64,000 nucleotides of DNA from Aeromicrobium duanguangcaii (GCF_024508295.1 NZ_CP101990.1:2356001-2420000), one strand, 5' to 3'; positions 40,724 to 50,887 are shown, counted from the stretch's first letter. Notes: a model not told the origin generated them from the letters alone. Translations and numbers: made by a program.

Positions 40724-42055
40724 ATGAGTGACGTACCTCACTTCGGCGGCGACTTCCTCTGGGGCGTCTCGACGGCCTCCTACCAGATCGAGGGCGCCGT
40801 GGACGCCGACGGACGCGGGCCGTCGATCTGGGACCAGTTCAGCCACACGCCGGGGCGCACGCTCGGTGGCGACACCGGCGACGCCGCCTGTGAGCACTAC
40901 CGGCGGTACGGCGACGACGTCGCGCTCATGGCCGACCTGGGCGTGGATGCGTACCGCTTCTCGATCGCGTGGCCGCGCATCCAGCCCGACGGCTCGGGCG
41001 TCGAGTCACGCGGCCTGGACTTCTACGACCGGCTCGTCGACACCCTGCTCGAGCACGGCATCGAGCCCAGCGCCACGCTGTTCCACTGGGACTCGCCGCT
41101 CGCGCTCGAAGCCGCGGGCGGCTGGGAGAACCGCGCGATCACCGACGCGTTCGCGAACTACGCCCACGTCGTGGGCGAGCGGCTGGCCGACCGCGTCACC
41201 CGCTGGTTCACGCTCAACGAGACCGTCATCTTCACGCTGCTGGGCCACGGCATCGGCGTCCACGCGCCGGGCAAGGAGCTCGGGTTCGACGCGATGCAGG
41301 TCGCCTGGCACCAGCTGCTGGCCCACGGCAAGGCGGTGCAGGCCCTGCGCGCCGCAGGCGCCACGCTCGTCGGGCCGGCCAACAACCACACGCAGGTGCG
41401 TCCGATCGACGACTCCCCCGAGACGCTCGACGCCGCCGCGCTGTTCGACCTGGTCTACAACCGCGCCTTCCTCGACCCGATCCTGACGGGGACGTGGCCG
41501 CTGGCCGGGATCGTCGACCCGGTCGTCGAGGACGCAGACCTGGCGATCATCAGCGAGCCGGTCGACTTCCTGGGCATCAACTCGTACAACCCGCAGTACA
41601 TCGCGGCGGCACCGCCGGGCTCTGCCGTCCCGTTCGACATGGTCACCCCGGAGGGCCTGGAGTACAACGACTTCGGCTGGCCGATCCTCCCCGACGGCTT
41701 CACGCAGATGCTCGTGGACCTGCGCGAGCGCTACGGCGACGCGCTGCCGCCGATCCTCATCACCGAGAACGGCGGAGCCTTCAACGAGGAGCCGGACGCC
41801 GGCGGACGCGTGCGGGACCAGCGCCGCATCGACTACACGGCGGCCCACCTGGCCGCACTGCACGAGGCGATGGACGCGGGCGTCGACGTGCGCGGCTACT
41901 TCCACTGGTCGTTCATGGACAACTTCGAGTGGGCCGAGGGCTACTCCCAGCGCTTCGGGCTGACGTACGTCGACTACGACACCCAGGAGCGGATCCCCAA
42001 GGACTCCTTCCACTGGTACCGGCAGCTGATCGCGGCGCAGAAGGGTCGACGGTGA
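40724..42055 (+). CDS. Family GH1 beta-glucosidase
   Basis: The 443-residue cytosolic protein has N-terminal FLWGVSTASYQIEGA, acid/base Glu in FTLNE (residue 166), nucleophile Glu in ILITENGG, and the substrate-site tail FHWSFMDNFEWAEGY. It hydrolyses beta-glucosides or related beta-glycosides taken up as disaccharides. The MFS gene begins within its stop codon (GTGA overlap), so hydrolysis and transport are coupled. Confidence 0.93.
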   Translation: MSDVPHFGGDFLWGVSTASYQIEGAVDADGRGPSIWDQFSHTPGRTLGGDTGDAACEHYRRYGDDVALMADLGVDAYRFSIAWPRIQPDGSGVESRGLDFYDRLVDTLLEHGIEPSATLFHWDSPLALEAAGGWENRAITDAFANYAHVVGERLADRVTRWFTLNETVIFTLLGHGIGVHAPGKELGFDAMQVAWHQLLAHGKAVQALRAAGATLVGPANNHTQVRPIDDSPETLDAAALFDLVYNRAFLDPILTGTWPLAGIVDPVVEDADLAIISEPVDFLGINSYNPQYIAAAPPGSAVPFDMVTPEGLEYNDFGWPILPDGFTQMLVDLRERYGDALPPILITENGGAFNEEPDAGGRVRDQRRIDYTAAHLAALHEAMDAGVDVRGYFHWSFMDNFEWAEGYSQRFGLTYVDYDTQERIPKDSFHWYRQLIAAQKGRR

Positions 42056-43272
42056 GCACACCCGTCGAACGCCTGGCACCGGTTCGGCTGCCATGGCTGC
42101 TCTCGGTGGGACTGGTCAATCTCGGCACGTACGTCGCCTTCTTCGGCCCGTTGGCGGTCCTGCTGCCCCAGCAGACCGAGGCGATCGTCGGCGACAACAA
42201 GGAGACCGCGCTGGCGGTCGTCACGGGCATCGGCGCCGTGATCTCGATGGTGGCCAATCCCCTGTTCGGAGCGCTGTCCGACCGCACGCAGGGTCGCTTC
42301 GGCCGGCGCGTCCCGTGGGTCACTGCGGGGTCCGTGGTGGGCGCCGTGGGCCTGACGATCCTGGCGGGCGCGACCGCGTTCTGGCAGGTCGTCGTGGGCT
42401 GGTGCCTGGTCCAGGCCTCGGTCAACGCCGCACTGGCGGCGATCACGGCCACGGTGCCCGATCGCGTCCCCGTGGCCCAGCGCGCCTGGGCCGGCGGGCT
42501 GGTCGGGCTCGGTCAGACTCTCGGGATCCTGGTGGGTGCGGGACTGGCGATCGCCTTCGGCGGGACGCGCGGCGGCTACCTGGCGTGCATGGTCTTCCTG
42601 CTGCTGAGCGCGGTGCCCTACCTCGCGCGGAGCCACGACGAGCCGATCGTCGAGCGACCGGTCTTCGTGCTCGGGTCGTTCGTGCGATCGTTCTGGATCT
42701 CGCCCGCCCAGAGTCCCGACTTCGCCTGGGCGTGGCTGACCCGCTTCGTCGTCAATCTCGGCAACGGGATCGCGACGCTGTACCTGCTGTACTTCCTGAC
42801 CGACGCCGTGCGCGTGGACGATCCCGAGGGCGGCGTCTTCGTCGTCATCGCGCTCAACTCCGTGGTGGTCGCGATCTCGGCGGTGCTGGCCGGGCGGTGG
42901 TCCGACCACGTCGAGCGCCGCAAGGTCTTCGTGATCTGGGCGGGCGTCATCATGGCCGCCGCGGCGCTGATGCTGGCGTTCTGGCAGACCTGGCCCGGAG
43001 TGCTCGTGGCCGCCGTGGTGCTGGGCATCGGGTTCGGCGCGTTCCTGGCGGTCGACCTGGCGATCATCACCGAGGTCCTGCCAGACGAGGACGGCTTCGC
43101 CAAGGACTTGGGCGTCATCAACATCGCGAACGCGCTGCCGCAGGTGATCGCCCCCGTGCTGGCCGCGCCGATCGTGCTCTGGCTGGGCGGCTACACGACG
43201 CTGTACGTGACGGCGGGGGTCATCGGGCTGGTCGGCGCGGTGGCCGTCGTCCGGATCCGCGGCGTGCGCTGA
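42052..43272 (+). CDS. MFS sugar transporter (GPH-like)
   Basis: The 406-residue protein has about twelve hydrophobic segments, the loop 2-3 motif FGALSDRTQGRFGRRVPWV and a central loop near residue 200. It is probably the importer for the beta-glucoside split by the preceding GH1 enzyme, judged by the four-base overlap. The exact sugar is unknown. It is followed by a 25-base-arm palindrome. Confidence 0.85.
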   Translation: MSTPVERLAPVRLPWLLSVGLVNLGTYVAFFGPLAVLLPQQTEAIVGDNKETALAVVTGIGAVISMVANPLFGALSDRTQGRFGRRVPWVTAGSVVGAVGLTILAGATAFWQVVVGWCLVQASVNAALAAITATVPDRVPVAQRAWAGGLVGLGQTLGILVGAGLAIAFGGTRGGYLACMVFLLLSAVPYLARSHDEPIVERPVFVLGSFVRSFWISPAQSPDFAWAWLTRFVVNLGNGIATLYLLYFLTDAVRVDDPEGGVFVVIALNSVVVAISAVLAGRWSDHVERRKVFVIWAGVIMAAAALMLAFWQTWPGVLVAAVVLGIGFGAFLAVDLAIITEVLPDEDGFAKDLGVINIANALPQVIAPVLAAPIVLWLGGYTTLYVTAGVIGLVGAVAVVRIRGVR

Positions 43273-43284
43273 CCGCCCCCTCCC

Positions 43285-43347
43285 CCACTTTTGGAAACGG
43301 ATCCACGTCAAGACGACTCAACGACGTGGATCCGTTTCCAAAAGTGG
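43285..43347. repeat. Perfect 25-base-arm palindrome (element E)
   Basis: Arms 43285-43309 and 43323-43347 are exact complements over 25 bases (CCACTTTTGGAAACGGATCC and onward), with a 13-base loop. It lies between the convergent MFS and ohr genes. No T-run. Confidence 0.85.
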
Positions 43348-43363
43348 AGAGAGAGAGAGAGAG
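43347..43363. repeat. (GA)8 dinucleotide tract
   Basis: About eight GA units directly abut the right arm of the palindrome, 10 bases before the ohr stop. It is a simple repeat that could vary in length. Confidence 0.75.
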
Positions 43364-43372
43364 GGCCGGGGC

Positions 43373-43789
43373 TCAGGCGACGGAGAGCGTGACCTCGATG
43401 TTGCCGCGGGTCGCGTTCGAGTACGGGCACACCTGGTGCGCGGCCTCGACGAGCTTCTGGGCCTCCTCGCGGCTGGCCTTCGGCAGGGTCACCTCGAGGG
43501 CGACGGCCAGGCCGAAGCCACCCTCGCCGTTGTCACCGATCGAGACGTCGGCGACCACCTCGGAGTCGGAGACGTCCGCGCCGGACTTCTGGCCGACCAG
43601 GCGCAGGGCCGAGTGGAAGCAGGCGGCGTAGCCGGCGGCGAACAGCTGCTCGGGGTTGGTGGCACCCCCGGGTCCGCCCATCTCCTGCGGCGTGCGGACA
43701 TCGGTGGACAGGATGCCGTCGACGGACTCGACGTGGCCGTTGCGGCCGTCTCCGGTGGCAACGGCGCTGGCGGTGTAGAGAGGCTTCAT
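43373..43789 (-). CDS. ohr: Organic hydroperoxide resistance protein (Ohr/OsmC family)
   Basis: The 138-residue protein has both redox cysteines, AACFHSAL and HQVCPYSNATRG, plus the conserved Arg region DGILSTDVRTP. Ohr is a lipoyl-dependent thiol peroxidase for organic and fatty-acid hydroperoxides. A TAGTGT box 7 bases before ATG makes it leaderless. The OhrR gene is divergent, with a shared operator. Confidence 0.93.
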   Translation of the reverse strand: MKPLYTASAVATGDGRNGHVESVDGILSTDVRTPQEMGGPGGATNPEQLFAAGYAACFHSALRLVGQKSGADVSDSEVVADVSIGDNGEGGFGLAVALEVTLPKASREEAQKLVEAAHQVCPYSNATRGNIEVTLSVA

Positions 43790-43796
43790 GTCCCCA

Positions 43797-43835
43797 ACAC
43801 TATTGCGCGCAATTCAATCGAGCAACAGATAGAAT
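43797..43835. promoter_or_regulatory. Divergent ohr/ohrR promoters with OhrR operator
   Basis: The ohr -10 (TAGTGT, minus, 43802-43797) and ohrR -10 (TAGAAT, plus, 43830-43835, 6 bases before GTG) face away from each other. The perfect palindrome ATTGCGCGCAAT (43802-43813) abuts the ohr -10 and is the best operator candidate; CAATTCAATCGAGC beside it may extend the site. Confidence 0.65.
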
Positions 43836-43841
43836 GGCGAC

Positions 43842-44279
43842 GTGGACGACTACCCGCAGCTCGCACTCGACCGACAGCTCTGCCTGCCCCTCTACGCCGC
43901 CTCGCGCGCCGTGACGCGGCGGTACACCGAGCTGCTCGCCGAGGTCGGCCTGACGTACCCGCAGTACCTGTGCCTGCTGGCGCTGTGGGACGCCGATGAG
44001 CCGCTCAGTGTGGGTGAGCTGGGCGCCCGGCTGCACCTGGACTCCGGAACCCTCACTCCCCTGCTCAAGCGCCTGGCGGCTGCGGGCCTCGTCACCCGAT
44101 CGCGCGACGAGGCCGACGAGCGACGAGTGCTGGTGTCGGTCACCGACCAGGGCTGGGCGCTGCGGCCGCGCGTCGCGGACGTCCCCCTGCGGCTGGCGCA
44201 GGGCATGGGACTGGAGCAGGCCGACGGCGACGCCCTGCGGAGCCTGCTCGACCATCTGCTGGCCGAGCTGGAGCACTGA
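43842..44279 (+). CDS. ohrR: Organic-peroxide-sensing MarR regulator OhrR
   Basis: The 145-residue MarR protein has the peroxide-sensing cysteine in LDRQLCLPLYAASRAV (Cys near residue 14), DNA-recognition part VGELGARLHLDSGTLTPLLKRL, and the wing SRDEADERRVLVSVT. Oxidation of the cysteine releases DNA and induces ohr. No second, resolving cysteine is visible, so it is probably of the one-cysteine type. Leaderless GTG start. Confidence 0.93.
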   Translation: MDDYPQLALDRQLCLPLYAASRAVTRRYTELLAEVGLTYPQYLCLLALWDADEPLSVGELGARLHLDSGTLTPLLKRLAAAGLVTRSRDEADERRVLVSVTDQGWALRPRVADVPLRLAQGMGLEQADGDALRSLLDHLLAELEH

Positions 44280-44287
44280 CGCAGAGG

Positions 44288-45265
44288 TCAGAGCGGCAGC
44301 TTGGGCTGCGGCGGGGCGTGCGCCGGATCGACGCCGTCGAAGAGGCTGGAGACGGACTCACCGGCGTGGATGCGGGCGATCGCCTCGGCGAACAGCGGGG
44401 CCACCGAGCGGACCTTGAGCTCGGGCCAGTCGGCCGGCGCGGGAACCGTGTCGGTGGTGACGACCTCCGTGATGGCCGGGTGCGAGCGCAGCCGCTCGAC
44501 CGCCTTGCCGGCGAACAGGCCGTGGGTGCAGGCCACGGAGGCCTCGGTGACGCCGAACTCCTTGAGCTTGTCCATCAGCTCGATGATCGAGCCGCCCGTG
44601 GCGATCTCGTCGTCGAGCACGATCGCGCGCTTGCCCGCGACGTCGCCGACGATCGTGTCGATCACGACCTTGTCATCGGCCTTGCGCTGCTTGCTGCCGG
44701 CCGCGACGGGCAGGCCGAGCAGGCGGGCGAACTGCGAGGCCGTCTTGGCGTTGCCGAAGTCCGGCGAGACGACGATCGCGTTCGAGAGGTCCTGCGCCCG
44801 GTAGTGGTCGGCGAGCTCGCCCAAGGCGGTCAGGTGGTCGACCGGCACCGAGAAGAAGCCGTGCACCTGGGGCGCGTGCAGCGTCATCGTGACGACGCGG
44901 TTCACGCCGGCGGTGGCCAGCAGGTCGGCGACCAGCTTGCCGCCGATCGAGATGCGCGAGGCGTCCTTCTTGTCCGAGCGCGCGTAGGCGTAGTGCGGGA
45001 TCACGACCGTGACCGAGGCCGCCGAGGCCCCGCGGGCCGCGTCGACCATGAGCAGCAGCTCCATCAGGTGGTCCTGCGTCGGGGGCACCAGCGGCTGGAC
45101 GATGTAGACGTCTCGCTGGCGACAGTTCGCCAGCAACTGCACCTGCAGGCAGTCGTTGCTGAAGCGCGTCGTCTCCGAACGGCTCAGGGGCACGCCGAGA
45201 TGACTGCAGATCTCCTCGGCGAGGGCGCGGTGGGCACTTCCCGAGAAGACCACGATGTCACTCAC
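44288..45265 (-). CDS. prs: Ribose-phosphate diphosphokinase (PRPP synthetase)
   Basis: The 325-residue protein has N-terminal FSGSAHRALAEEI, the flexible-loop region PHYAYARSDKKDASR, SPDFGNAKTA and the PRPP-binding motif IVLDDEIATGGS. It makes PRPP from ribose 5-phosphate and ATP. The divergence from the usual GRDVLIVDDMIDTGGT-like loop and its position beside cysM rather than glmU suggest a second paralog. GTG start with a leaderless box. PncB in this window is a PRPP consumer. Confidence 0.83.
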   Translation of the reverse strand: MSDIVVFSGSAHRALAEEICSHLGVPLSRSETTRFSNDCLQVQLLANCRQRDVYIVQPLVPPTQDHLMELLLMVDAARGASAASVTVVIPHYAYARSDKKDASRISIGGKLVADLLATAGVNRVVTMTLHAPQVHGFFSVPVDHLTALGELADHYRAQDLSNAIVVSPDFGNAKTASQFARLLGLPVAAGSKQRKADDKVVIDTIVGDVAGKRAIVLDDEIATGGSIIELMDKLKEFGVTEASVACTHGLFAGKAVERLRSHPAITEVVTTDTVPAPADWPELKVRSVAPLFAEAIARIHAGESVSSLFDGVDPAHAPPQPKLPL

Positions 45266-45272
45266 GAATCGA

Positions 45273-45278
45273 AGGCTA
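45273..45278 (-). promoter_or_regulatory. Leaderless -10 box of prs
   Basis: TAGCCT on the minus strand lies 7 bases before GTG 45265. Confidence 0.55.
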
Positions 45279-45304
45279 ACGGGTCGCGGCGAGCCATGAA
45301 CAGG

Positions 45305-46532
<1,228 letters not shown>

Positions 46533-46533
<1 letters not shown>

Positions 46534-47012
46534 CAGTTGTCACCTTCGGTTCGGGGGGCTGCCTCGGCGGCAGTCGTGCTGTCTTCGGTGTAACGATCCA
46601 CGACGCGAACTTCTTCCTCGGTGATCTCACCGTCGACGATCCGGTAGGACCGGAAGTCGACCGGCCCGGCCTCGTGGGCGCCGTCGCGGGTGGACACGAG
46701 CACGTAGTGGGCGCCGGGCTCGCCGGCGAGGTTGACGTCGGTGCGCGACGGGTAGGCCTCGGTGGCCGTGTGCGAGTGGTAGATGACGACGGGCTCCTCG
46801 TCGTTGTCGTCCATCTCGCGGTAGAGCCTCAGCAGGTCGCCGGAGTCGAACTCGTAGAACGTGGGCGACATCGCGGCGTTGAGCATCGGAATCAGCCGCT
46901 CGGGGCGGTCGGACCCGATCGGCCCGGCGATGACGCCACAAGCCTCGTCGGGGTGGTCGCGGCGTGCGTGGGCGACGATCGCCTCGACGTGCTCGCGCAG
47001 GATGGTCAACAC
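46533..47012 (-). CDS. mec: JAMM/MPN metallopeptidase Mec
   Basis: The 159-residue protein has the JAMM zinc signature: Glu in HPDEACGVIAG, and HSHTATEAYPSRTD (His-x-His-x10-Asp). Mec releases cysteine from the CysO-cysteine adduct made by CysM. GTG start with a TAGACT box 8 bases upstream; it overlaps cysO by one base (TGATG). An acidic tail of about 25 residues follows the catalytic domain. Confidence 0.92.
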
Positions 47013-47020
47013 AGTGCCCC

Positions 47021-47026
47021 AGTCTA
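47021..47026 (-). promoter_or_regulatory. -10 box of the mec-cysO-cysM operon
   Basis: TAGACT on the minus strand lies 8 bases before GTG 47012, so the cysteine operon need not depend on clpS transcription. Confidence 0.5.
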
Positions 47027-47072
47027 TCGAGCAGGGCCCGCGGCCCCTCGACCCATCCGCTGGACGGACGGG

Positions 47073-47636
47073 TCAGGCGACGTTGACCAGGGTCTCCTGG
47101 ACGTAGCCGAGCCAGTCGAAGACGTCGCCCATCGCCAGCGTGGCCTCGTCGTCGGACTCGGCGAGGCGCTCGGCGTCCTCCTCGGTCTCGATCCCCAGCC
47201 GCACGGCCAGGGCGATCCGGATGTCAGTGAGCGCTCGCAGCCAGGCCATGACCTGCGGCTCGTCGAGCTCGACCTCGACGTGCTTGGCGCCGACGTCGAG
47301 ACCGCCGTCCTCGAGGCTCTCGATGACGACGTGGGCGTTGGCGACCTTGCCCGACGACAGGGACTGCTCGGTGAAGCGACGGAACTCCGCGGACTCCTGC
47401 GGGTCGTCGCGGTAGGCATCGGGCAGCAGCCGGGCCAGCACCGGATCCTCGGGAGGCAGGGCCGGCCCGGTCATCCCGATCATCTGCGCCAGCGGGTCGG
47501 GCTCGGACTCGCTGGGGCCGTTGCGGTCCTGCAGCAGCTCGACGACCTGGCTGGCGAGGTTCACCAGGAGCTGGGCCTCGTTGAGCTCGAAGGTCGCGGT
47601 GACGGTGCCGCGGCGGCGACGGCGGAAGGGCTTCAT
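47073..47636 (-). CDS. DUF2017 conserved protein
   Basis: The 187-residue helical acidic protein of the DUF2017 family starts with a basic KPFRRRRRG and contains [24 protein letters not shown]. No catalytic motif; function unknown. It overlaps the ClpS stop by four bases (ATGA), a linkage conserved in actinobacteria, so a role as ClpS/ClpAP-associated factor is possible but unproven. Confidence 0.88.
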   Translation of the reverse strand: MKPFRRRRRGTVTATFELNEAQLLVNLASQVVELLQDRNGPSESEPDPLAQMIGMTGPALPPEDPVLARLLPDAYRDDPQESAEFRRFTEQSLSSGKVANAHVVIESLEDGGLDVGAKHVEVELDEPQVMAWLRALTDIRIALAVRLGIETEEDAERLAESDDEATLAMGDVFDWLGYVQETLVNVA

Positions 47637-47929
47637 GCGTCGCTCCGCTCGAGGGTCGCCCACAGGCCGTACTCGTGCATCGCCTGGACGTGGCGCTCCT
47701 GCTCCTCGCGGCGCCCGCTGGAGACGACGGCGCGGCCTTCCTCGTGGACGGCGAGCATCAGCTGGTGCGCCTTCTCCTCGGTGTAGCCGAAGTAGGTCCG
47801 GAAGACGAACGCCACGTACGACATCAGGTTCACCGGGTCGTTCCAGACGATCGTCACCCACGGGTCCTCGAGCTGGATGACGAGGTCGGCCTCCGGCTGC
47901 TCGGTCTCGACGGGGGTGGGGGTGCTCAC
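47633..47929 (-). CDS. clpS: ClpS, ATP-dependent Clp protease adaptor
   Basis: The 98-residue protein has [26 protein letters not shown] and [13 protein letters not shown], the N-degron binding pocket and ClpA/C contact of ClpS. It delivers N-end-rule substrates to Clp protease. GTG start, with CACAAT 6 bases upstream as a possible -10. It is divergent from pncB. Confidence 0.95.
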   Translation of the reverse strand: MSTPTPVETEQPEADLVIQLEDPWVTIVWNDPVNLMSYVAFVFRTYFGYTEEKAHQLMLAVHEEGRAVVSSGRREEQERHVQAMHEYGLWATLERSDA

Positions 47930-47978
47930 GCCACCATTGTGCCTGCCCGGGTCCGGCGCACGAAGGTCACCGTGGACC

Positions 47979-47984
47979 TACGCT
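47979..47984 (+). promoter_or_regulatory. Leaderless -10 box of pncB-pncA
   Basis: TACGCT lies 6 bases before ATG 47991. Confidence 0.5.
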
Positions 47985-47990
47985 GAGTCC

Positions 47991-49283
47991 ATGGTGTCGA
48001 CCGCGCTGCTCACCGACCACTACGAGCTGACGATGCTCCAGGCCACGCTGGCCGACGGCACCGCCGAACGGCGCAGCGTGTTCGAGGTGTTCGGGCGCCG
48101 GTTCCACGGTGGACGTCGGTTCGGCGTGGTGGCGGGCACCGGCCGGGTCCTGGACGCGCTGGCCGACTTCCGCTTCGATCCCGCCGAGATCGAGTTCCTG
48201 CGCTCGGCGCGCGTCGTCGACGAGGCGACCTGCGACTGGCTCGCCGACTACCGCTTCACGGGTGACATCTGGGGCTACCCCGAGGGCGAGCTGTGGTTCC
48301 CGGGCTCGCCGGTCCTGCGGATCGACTCGACGTTCGGCGAGGGCGTCATCCTCGAGACGCTGATCCTGTCGATCCTCAACCACGACTCGGCCATCGCCTC
48401 GGCCGCGGCGCGGATGACCCTGGCCGCCGGCGACCGCCCGTGCATCGAGATGGGCACCCGGCGCACGCACGAGGAGGCGGCCGTCGCGTCGGCGCGAGCC
48501 GCGTACATCTGCGGCTTCGCCGCCACCTCGAACCTCGAGGCCGGCCGCCGGTACGCGATCCCGACCGCGGGCACCGCCGCCCACGCCTTCACGCTCGTCC
48601 ACGACACCGAGCGCGACGCCTTCGCCTCGCAGGTCGCGTCGCTCGGCGCCGAGACGACCCTGCTGGTCGACACGTACGACACGCCCCAGGGCGTCGCCAC
48701 CGCGATCGAGGTCGGCGGCGCGACGCTGGGCGGCGTGCGCCTGGACTCCGGCGATCTGGGCGACGTCGCCCGCACCACCCGCGCCCAGCTGGACGCCGCA
48801 GGCAACACCGACACCAAGATCACCGTGACGAGCGATCTGGACGAGTACGCCATCGCCGCGCTGGCCGCCGCTCCGGTCGACGGCTACGGCGTCGGCACCT
48901 CGCTGGTCACCGGCTCGGGCTCCCCCACCAGCGGCTTCGTCTACAAGCTCGTCGCGCGCGAGTCGAGCGACGGCACGATGCTCGGCGTCGCCAAGAAGAG
49001 CAAGGACAAGGCGTCGGTCGGCGGCCGCAAGACGGCGCTGCGTCGGCTGAACCACAAGGGCGTCGCCGAGGCCGAGGTCATCGGCATCGACATCACGCCG
49101 CGCGACGACGGTGACGACCGCGAGCTGATGGTCCCACTCGTCGAACAGGGCAAGCGCGTCCACGACGCGACCCTGCACGATGCCCGCGAGCGACTGCAGG
49201 CATCCCTGGGCGAACTGCCCGCCGCCGCGAGGCGCCTCTCGAAAGGCGACCCCGCCATCCCGACCATCTTCGAGGAGGGCTGA
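47991..49283 (+). CDS. pncB: Nicotinate phosphoribosyltransferase
   Basis: The 430-residue protein has LLTDHYELTMLQATLADG at the N-terminus, EMGTRRTHEEAA, the catalytic-His region AAHAFTLVHD, GGVRLDSGDLG and YGVGTSLVTG. It condenses nicotinate with PRPP in the NAD salvage pathway. Pairing with pncA (one base after its stop) gives the nicotinamide to nicotinate to NaMN route. Divergent from clpS as in mycobacteria (Rv1330c/Rv1331). Confidence 0.95.
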   Translation: MVSTALLTDHYELTMLQATLADGTAERRSVFEVFGRRFHGGRRFGVVAGTGRVLDALADFRFDPAEIEFLRSARVVDEATCDWLADYRFTGDIWGYPEGELWFPGSPVLRIDSTFGEGVILETLILSILNHDSAIASAAARMTLAAGDRPCIEMGTRRTHEEAAVASARAAYICGFAATSNLEAGRRYAIPTAGTAAHAFTLVHDTERDAFASQVASLGAETTLLVDTYDTPQGVATAIEVGGATLGGVRLDSGDLGDVARTTRAQLDAAGNTDTKITVTSDLDEYAIAALAAAPVDGYGVGTSLVTGSGSPTSGFVYKLVARESSDGTMLGVAKKSKDKASVGGRKTALRRLNHKGVAEAEVIGIDITPRDDGDDRELMVPLVEQGKRVHDATLHDARERLQASLGELPAAARRLSKGDPAIPTIFEEG

Positions 49284-49284
49284 G

Positions 49285-49851
49285 ATGAGCGGTCCACGCA
49301 CGTTGCTCGTCGTCGACGTCCAGAACGACTTCTGTGAGGGCGGCTCGCTGGCCGTCACGGGCGGCTCGGCGGTCGCCGACGCCGTCGCCGAGCTCATCGC
49401 CCGGCAGGACTACGACCTGGTGATCGCGACCCGTGACCACCACATCGACCCGGGCTCCCACTTCAGCCACGAGCCGGACTTCGTCGACTCCTGGCCGCCG
49501 CACTGCGTCGTGGGCACGCCCGGCGCCGACCTGCACCCGGCCCTGAGCGACGACCTGTTCGCCGCGATCTTCGACAAGGGCGAGTACGAGGCCGCCTACT
49601 CCGGCTTCGAGGGCCGGAACGCCGACGGGCATGCCCTGGCCGACTTCCTGCGCGGCCGAGACGTCACGGAGATCGCGGTGTGCGGCATCGCCACGGACTA
49701 CTGCGTGCGAGCCACCGCCCTGGACGCCGCGGGCGAGGGCTTCAAGGTCACCGTGCTGGGTGACCTGACCGCCGCCGTGGCGCCGGACAGTCTCAACCGG
49801 GTGCAGCAGGAGTGGGCCGCGGCGGGCATCAGCACCGTCACGGCCTCCTGA
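49285..49851 (+). CDS. pncA: Nicotinamidase
   Basis: The 188-residue protein has catalytic Asp in LLVVDVQNDFCEGG, metal ligands in TRDHHIDPGSHF and the nucleophile in GIATDYCVRATA. It converts nicotinamide to nicotinate, and in susceptible species also activates pyrazinamide. It is in the pncB operon. Confidence 0.95.
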   Translation: MSGPRTLLVVDVQNDFCEGGSLAVTGGSAVADAVAELIARQDYDLVIATRDHHIDPGSHFSHEPDFVDSWPPHCVVGTPGADLHPALSDDLFAAIFDKGEYEAAYSGFEGRNADGHALADFLRGRDVTEIAVCGIATDYCVRATALDAAGEGFKVTVLGDLTAAVAPDSLNRVQQEWAAAGISTVTAS

Positions 49852-49858
49852 CCCCGGC

Positions 49859-50887
49859 TCAGCCGACGAGCAGCTCCAGCGTCCGCACGCGGCCCGGCGT
49901 CGTGCGCGGGTCGGCGCCGCGGCGGGCCGACGCGACCGGGTGCAGCATGACCTCGTCGACGTCGAACTCCGCGGCCAGCGCCTCGAGCTCCTTGCGGGCG
50001 GTGTCGGGATCGCCGACCACCATGCGGGCCAGTCCGGAGTCCACGAGCGACTCCATGCCCGGATCGAGCTCGAGCTGCTCGGCGTCCTCGACCAGGTCGA
50101 TCGGCAGCAGGGACTTGCCGGTCTGGAGGCGGGCCATGTTCTGCAGGTTCGGCAGCGCCAGTGCGGTCGCCTCGTCGGCCGTCTCGGCGACGACGATGTT
50201 CGCCGTCAGGAACGTGGTGGGGCGCTCACAGATGTCGCTGGGCTGGAACTCCGAGCGGTAGACAGCCAGGGCCTCCGCCGTGCCCCGGCCAGCGAAGTGG
50301 TGTGCGAAGACGTAGGGCAGGCCCTTGGCGGCGGCCAGATGGGCCGAGTACATCGAGGACCCGAGCAGCCACAGCTGCGGCGCGCTGACGGCAGCGGGCG
50401 TGGCCTTGAGGATGTACTGCTGGTTCGGGATCGGCACCCGCACGCCACGGCCGTCCATCAGGGCTGCGACGTCGTCGAGGTACTGCGGGAACTTGGCGAT
50501 GTCGGAGTCGTCACGGCCCGCGGCGCCGCGCAGGGCCCACGAGGTGACGGGGTCCGAGCCCGGGGCGCGACCGATGCCCAGATCGATGCGGCCGGGGAAA
50601 GCGGCCTCCAGGATGGCGAACTGCTCGGCGACGGCGAGCGGGGCGTGGTTGGGCAGCATCACGCCACCCGAGCCGACCCGGATGCGCTCGGTCGCGGCGG
50701 CCAGGAGCGCGATCAGGACCGGCGGCGACGCGGCCGCGACGGCCGGCATGTTGTGATGCTCGGCGACCCAGTACCGCTCGAAGCCGAGCCGGTCGGCCGT
50801 GCGGGCCAGGTCGGTGGCCGCGGCGACGGCGTCTCCCGTCGTCTGGTCGGTGCGAACAGGGACGAGATCCAGGACCGAGAACTTCAT
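49859..50887 (-). CDS. LLM-class flavin-dependent oxidoreductase (luciferase-like)
   Basis: The 342-residue protein has FERYWVAEHHNMP, RIRVGSGGVMLPNHAPLAVAEQF, and the MsnO8-type C-terminus ADPRTTPGRVRTLELL. It is an FMN- or F420-dependent monooxygenase-fold enzyme with unknown substrate. No obvious ribosome site or box precedes ATG 50887. It is convergent with pncA (7 bases). Confidence 0.88.
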   Translation of the reverse strand: MKFSVLDLVPVRTDQTTGDAVAAATDLARTADRLGFERYWVAEHHNMPAVAAASPPVLIALLAAATERIRVGSGGVMLPNHAPLAVAEQFAILEAAFPGRIDLGIGRAPGSDPVTSWALRGAAGRDDSDIAKFPQYLDDVAALMDGRGVRVPIPNQQYILKATPAAVSAPQLWLLGSSMYSAHLAAAKGLPYVFAHHFAGRGTAEALAVYRSEFQPSDICERPTTFLTANIVVAETADEATALALPNLQNMARLQTGKSLLPIDLVEDAEQLELDPGMESLVDSGLARMVVGDPDTARKELEALAAEFDVDEVMLHPVASARRGADPRTTPGRVRTLELLVG

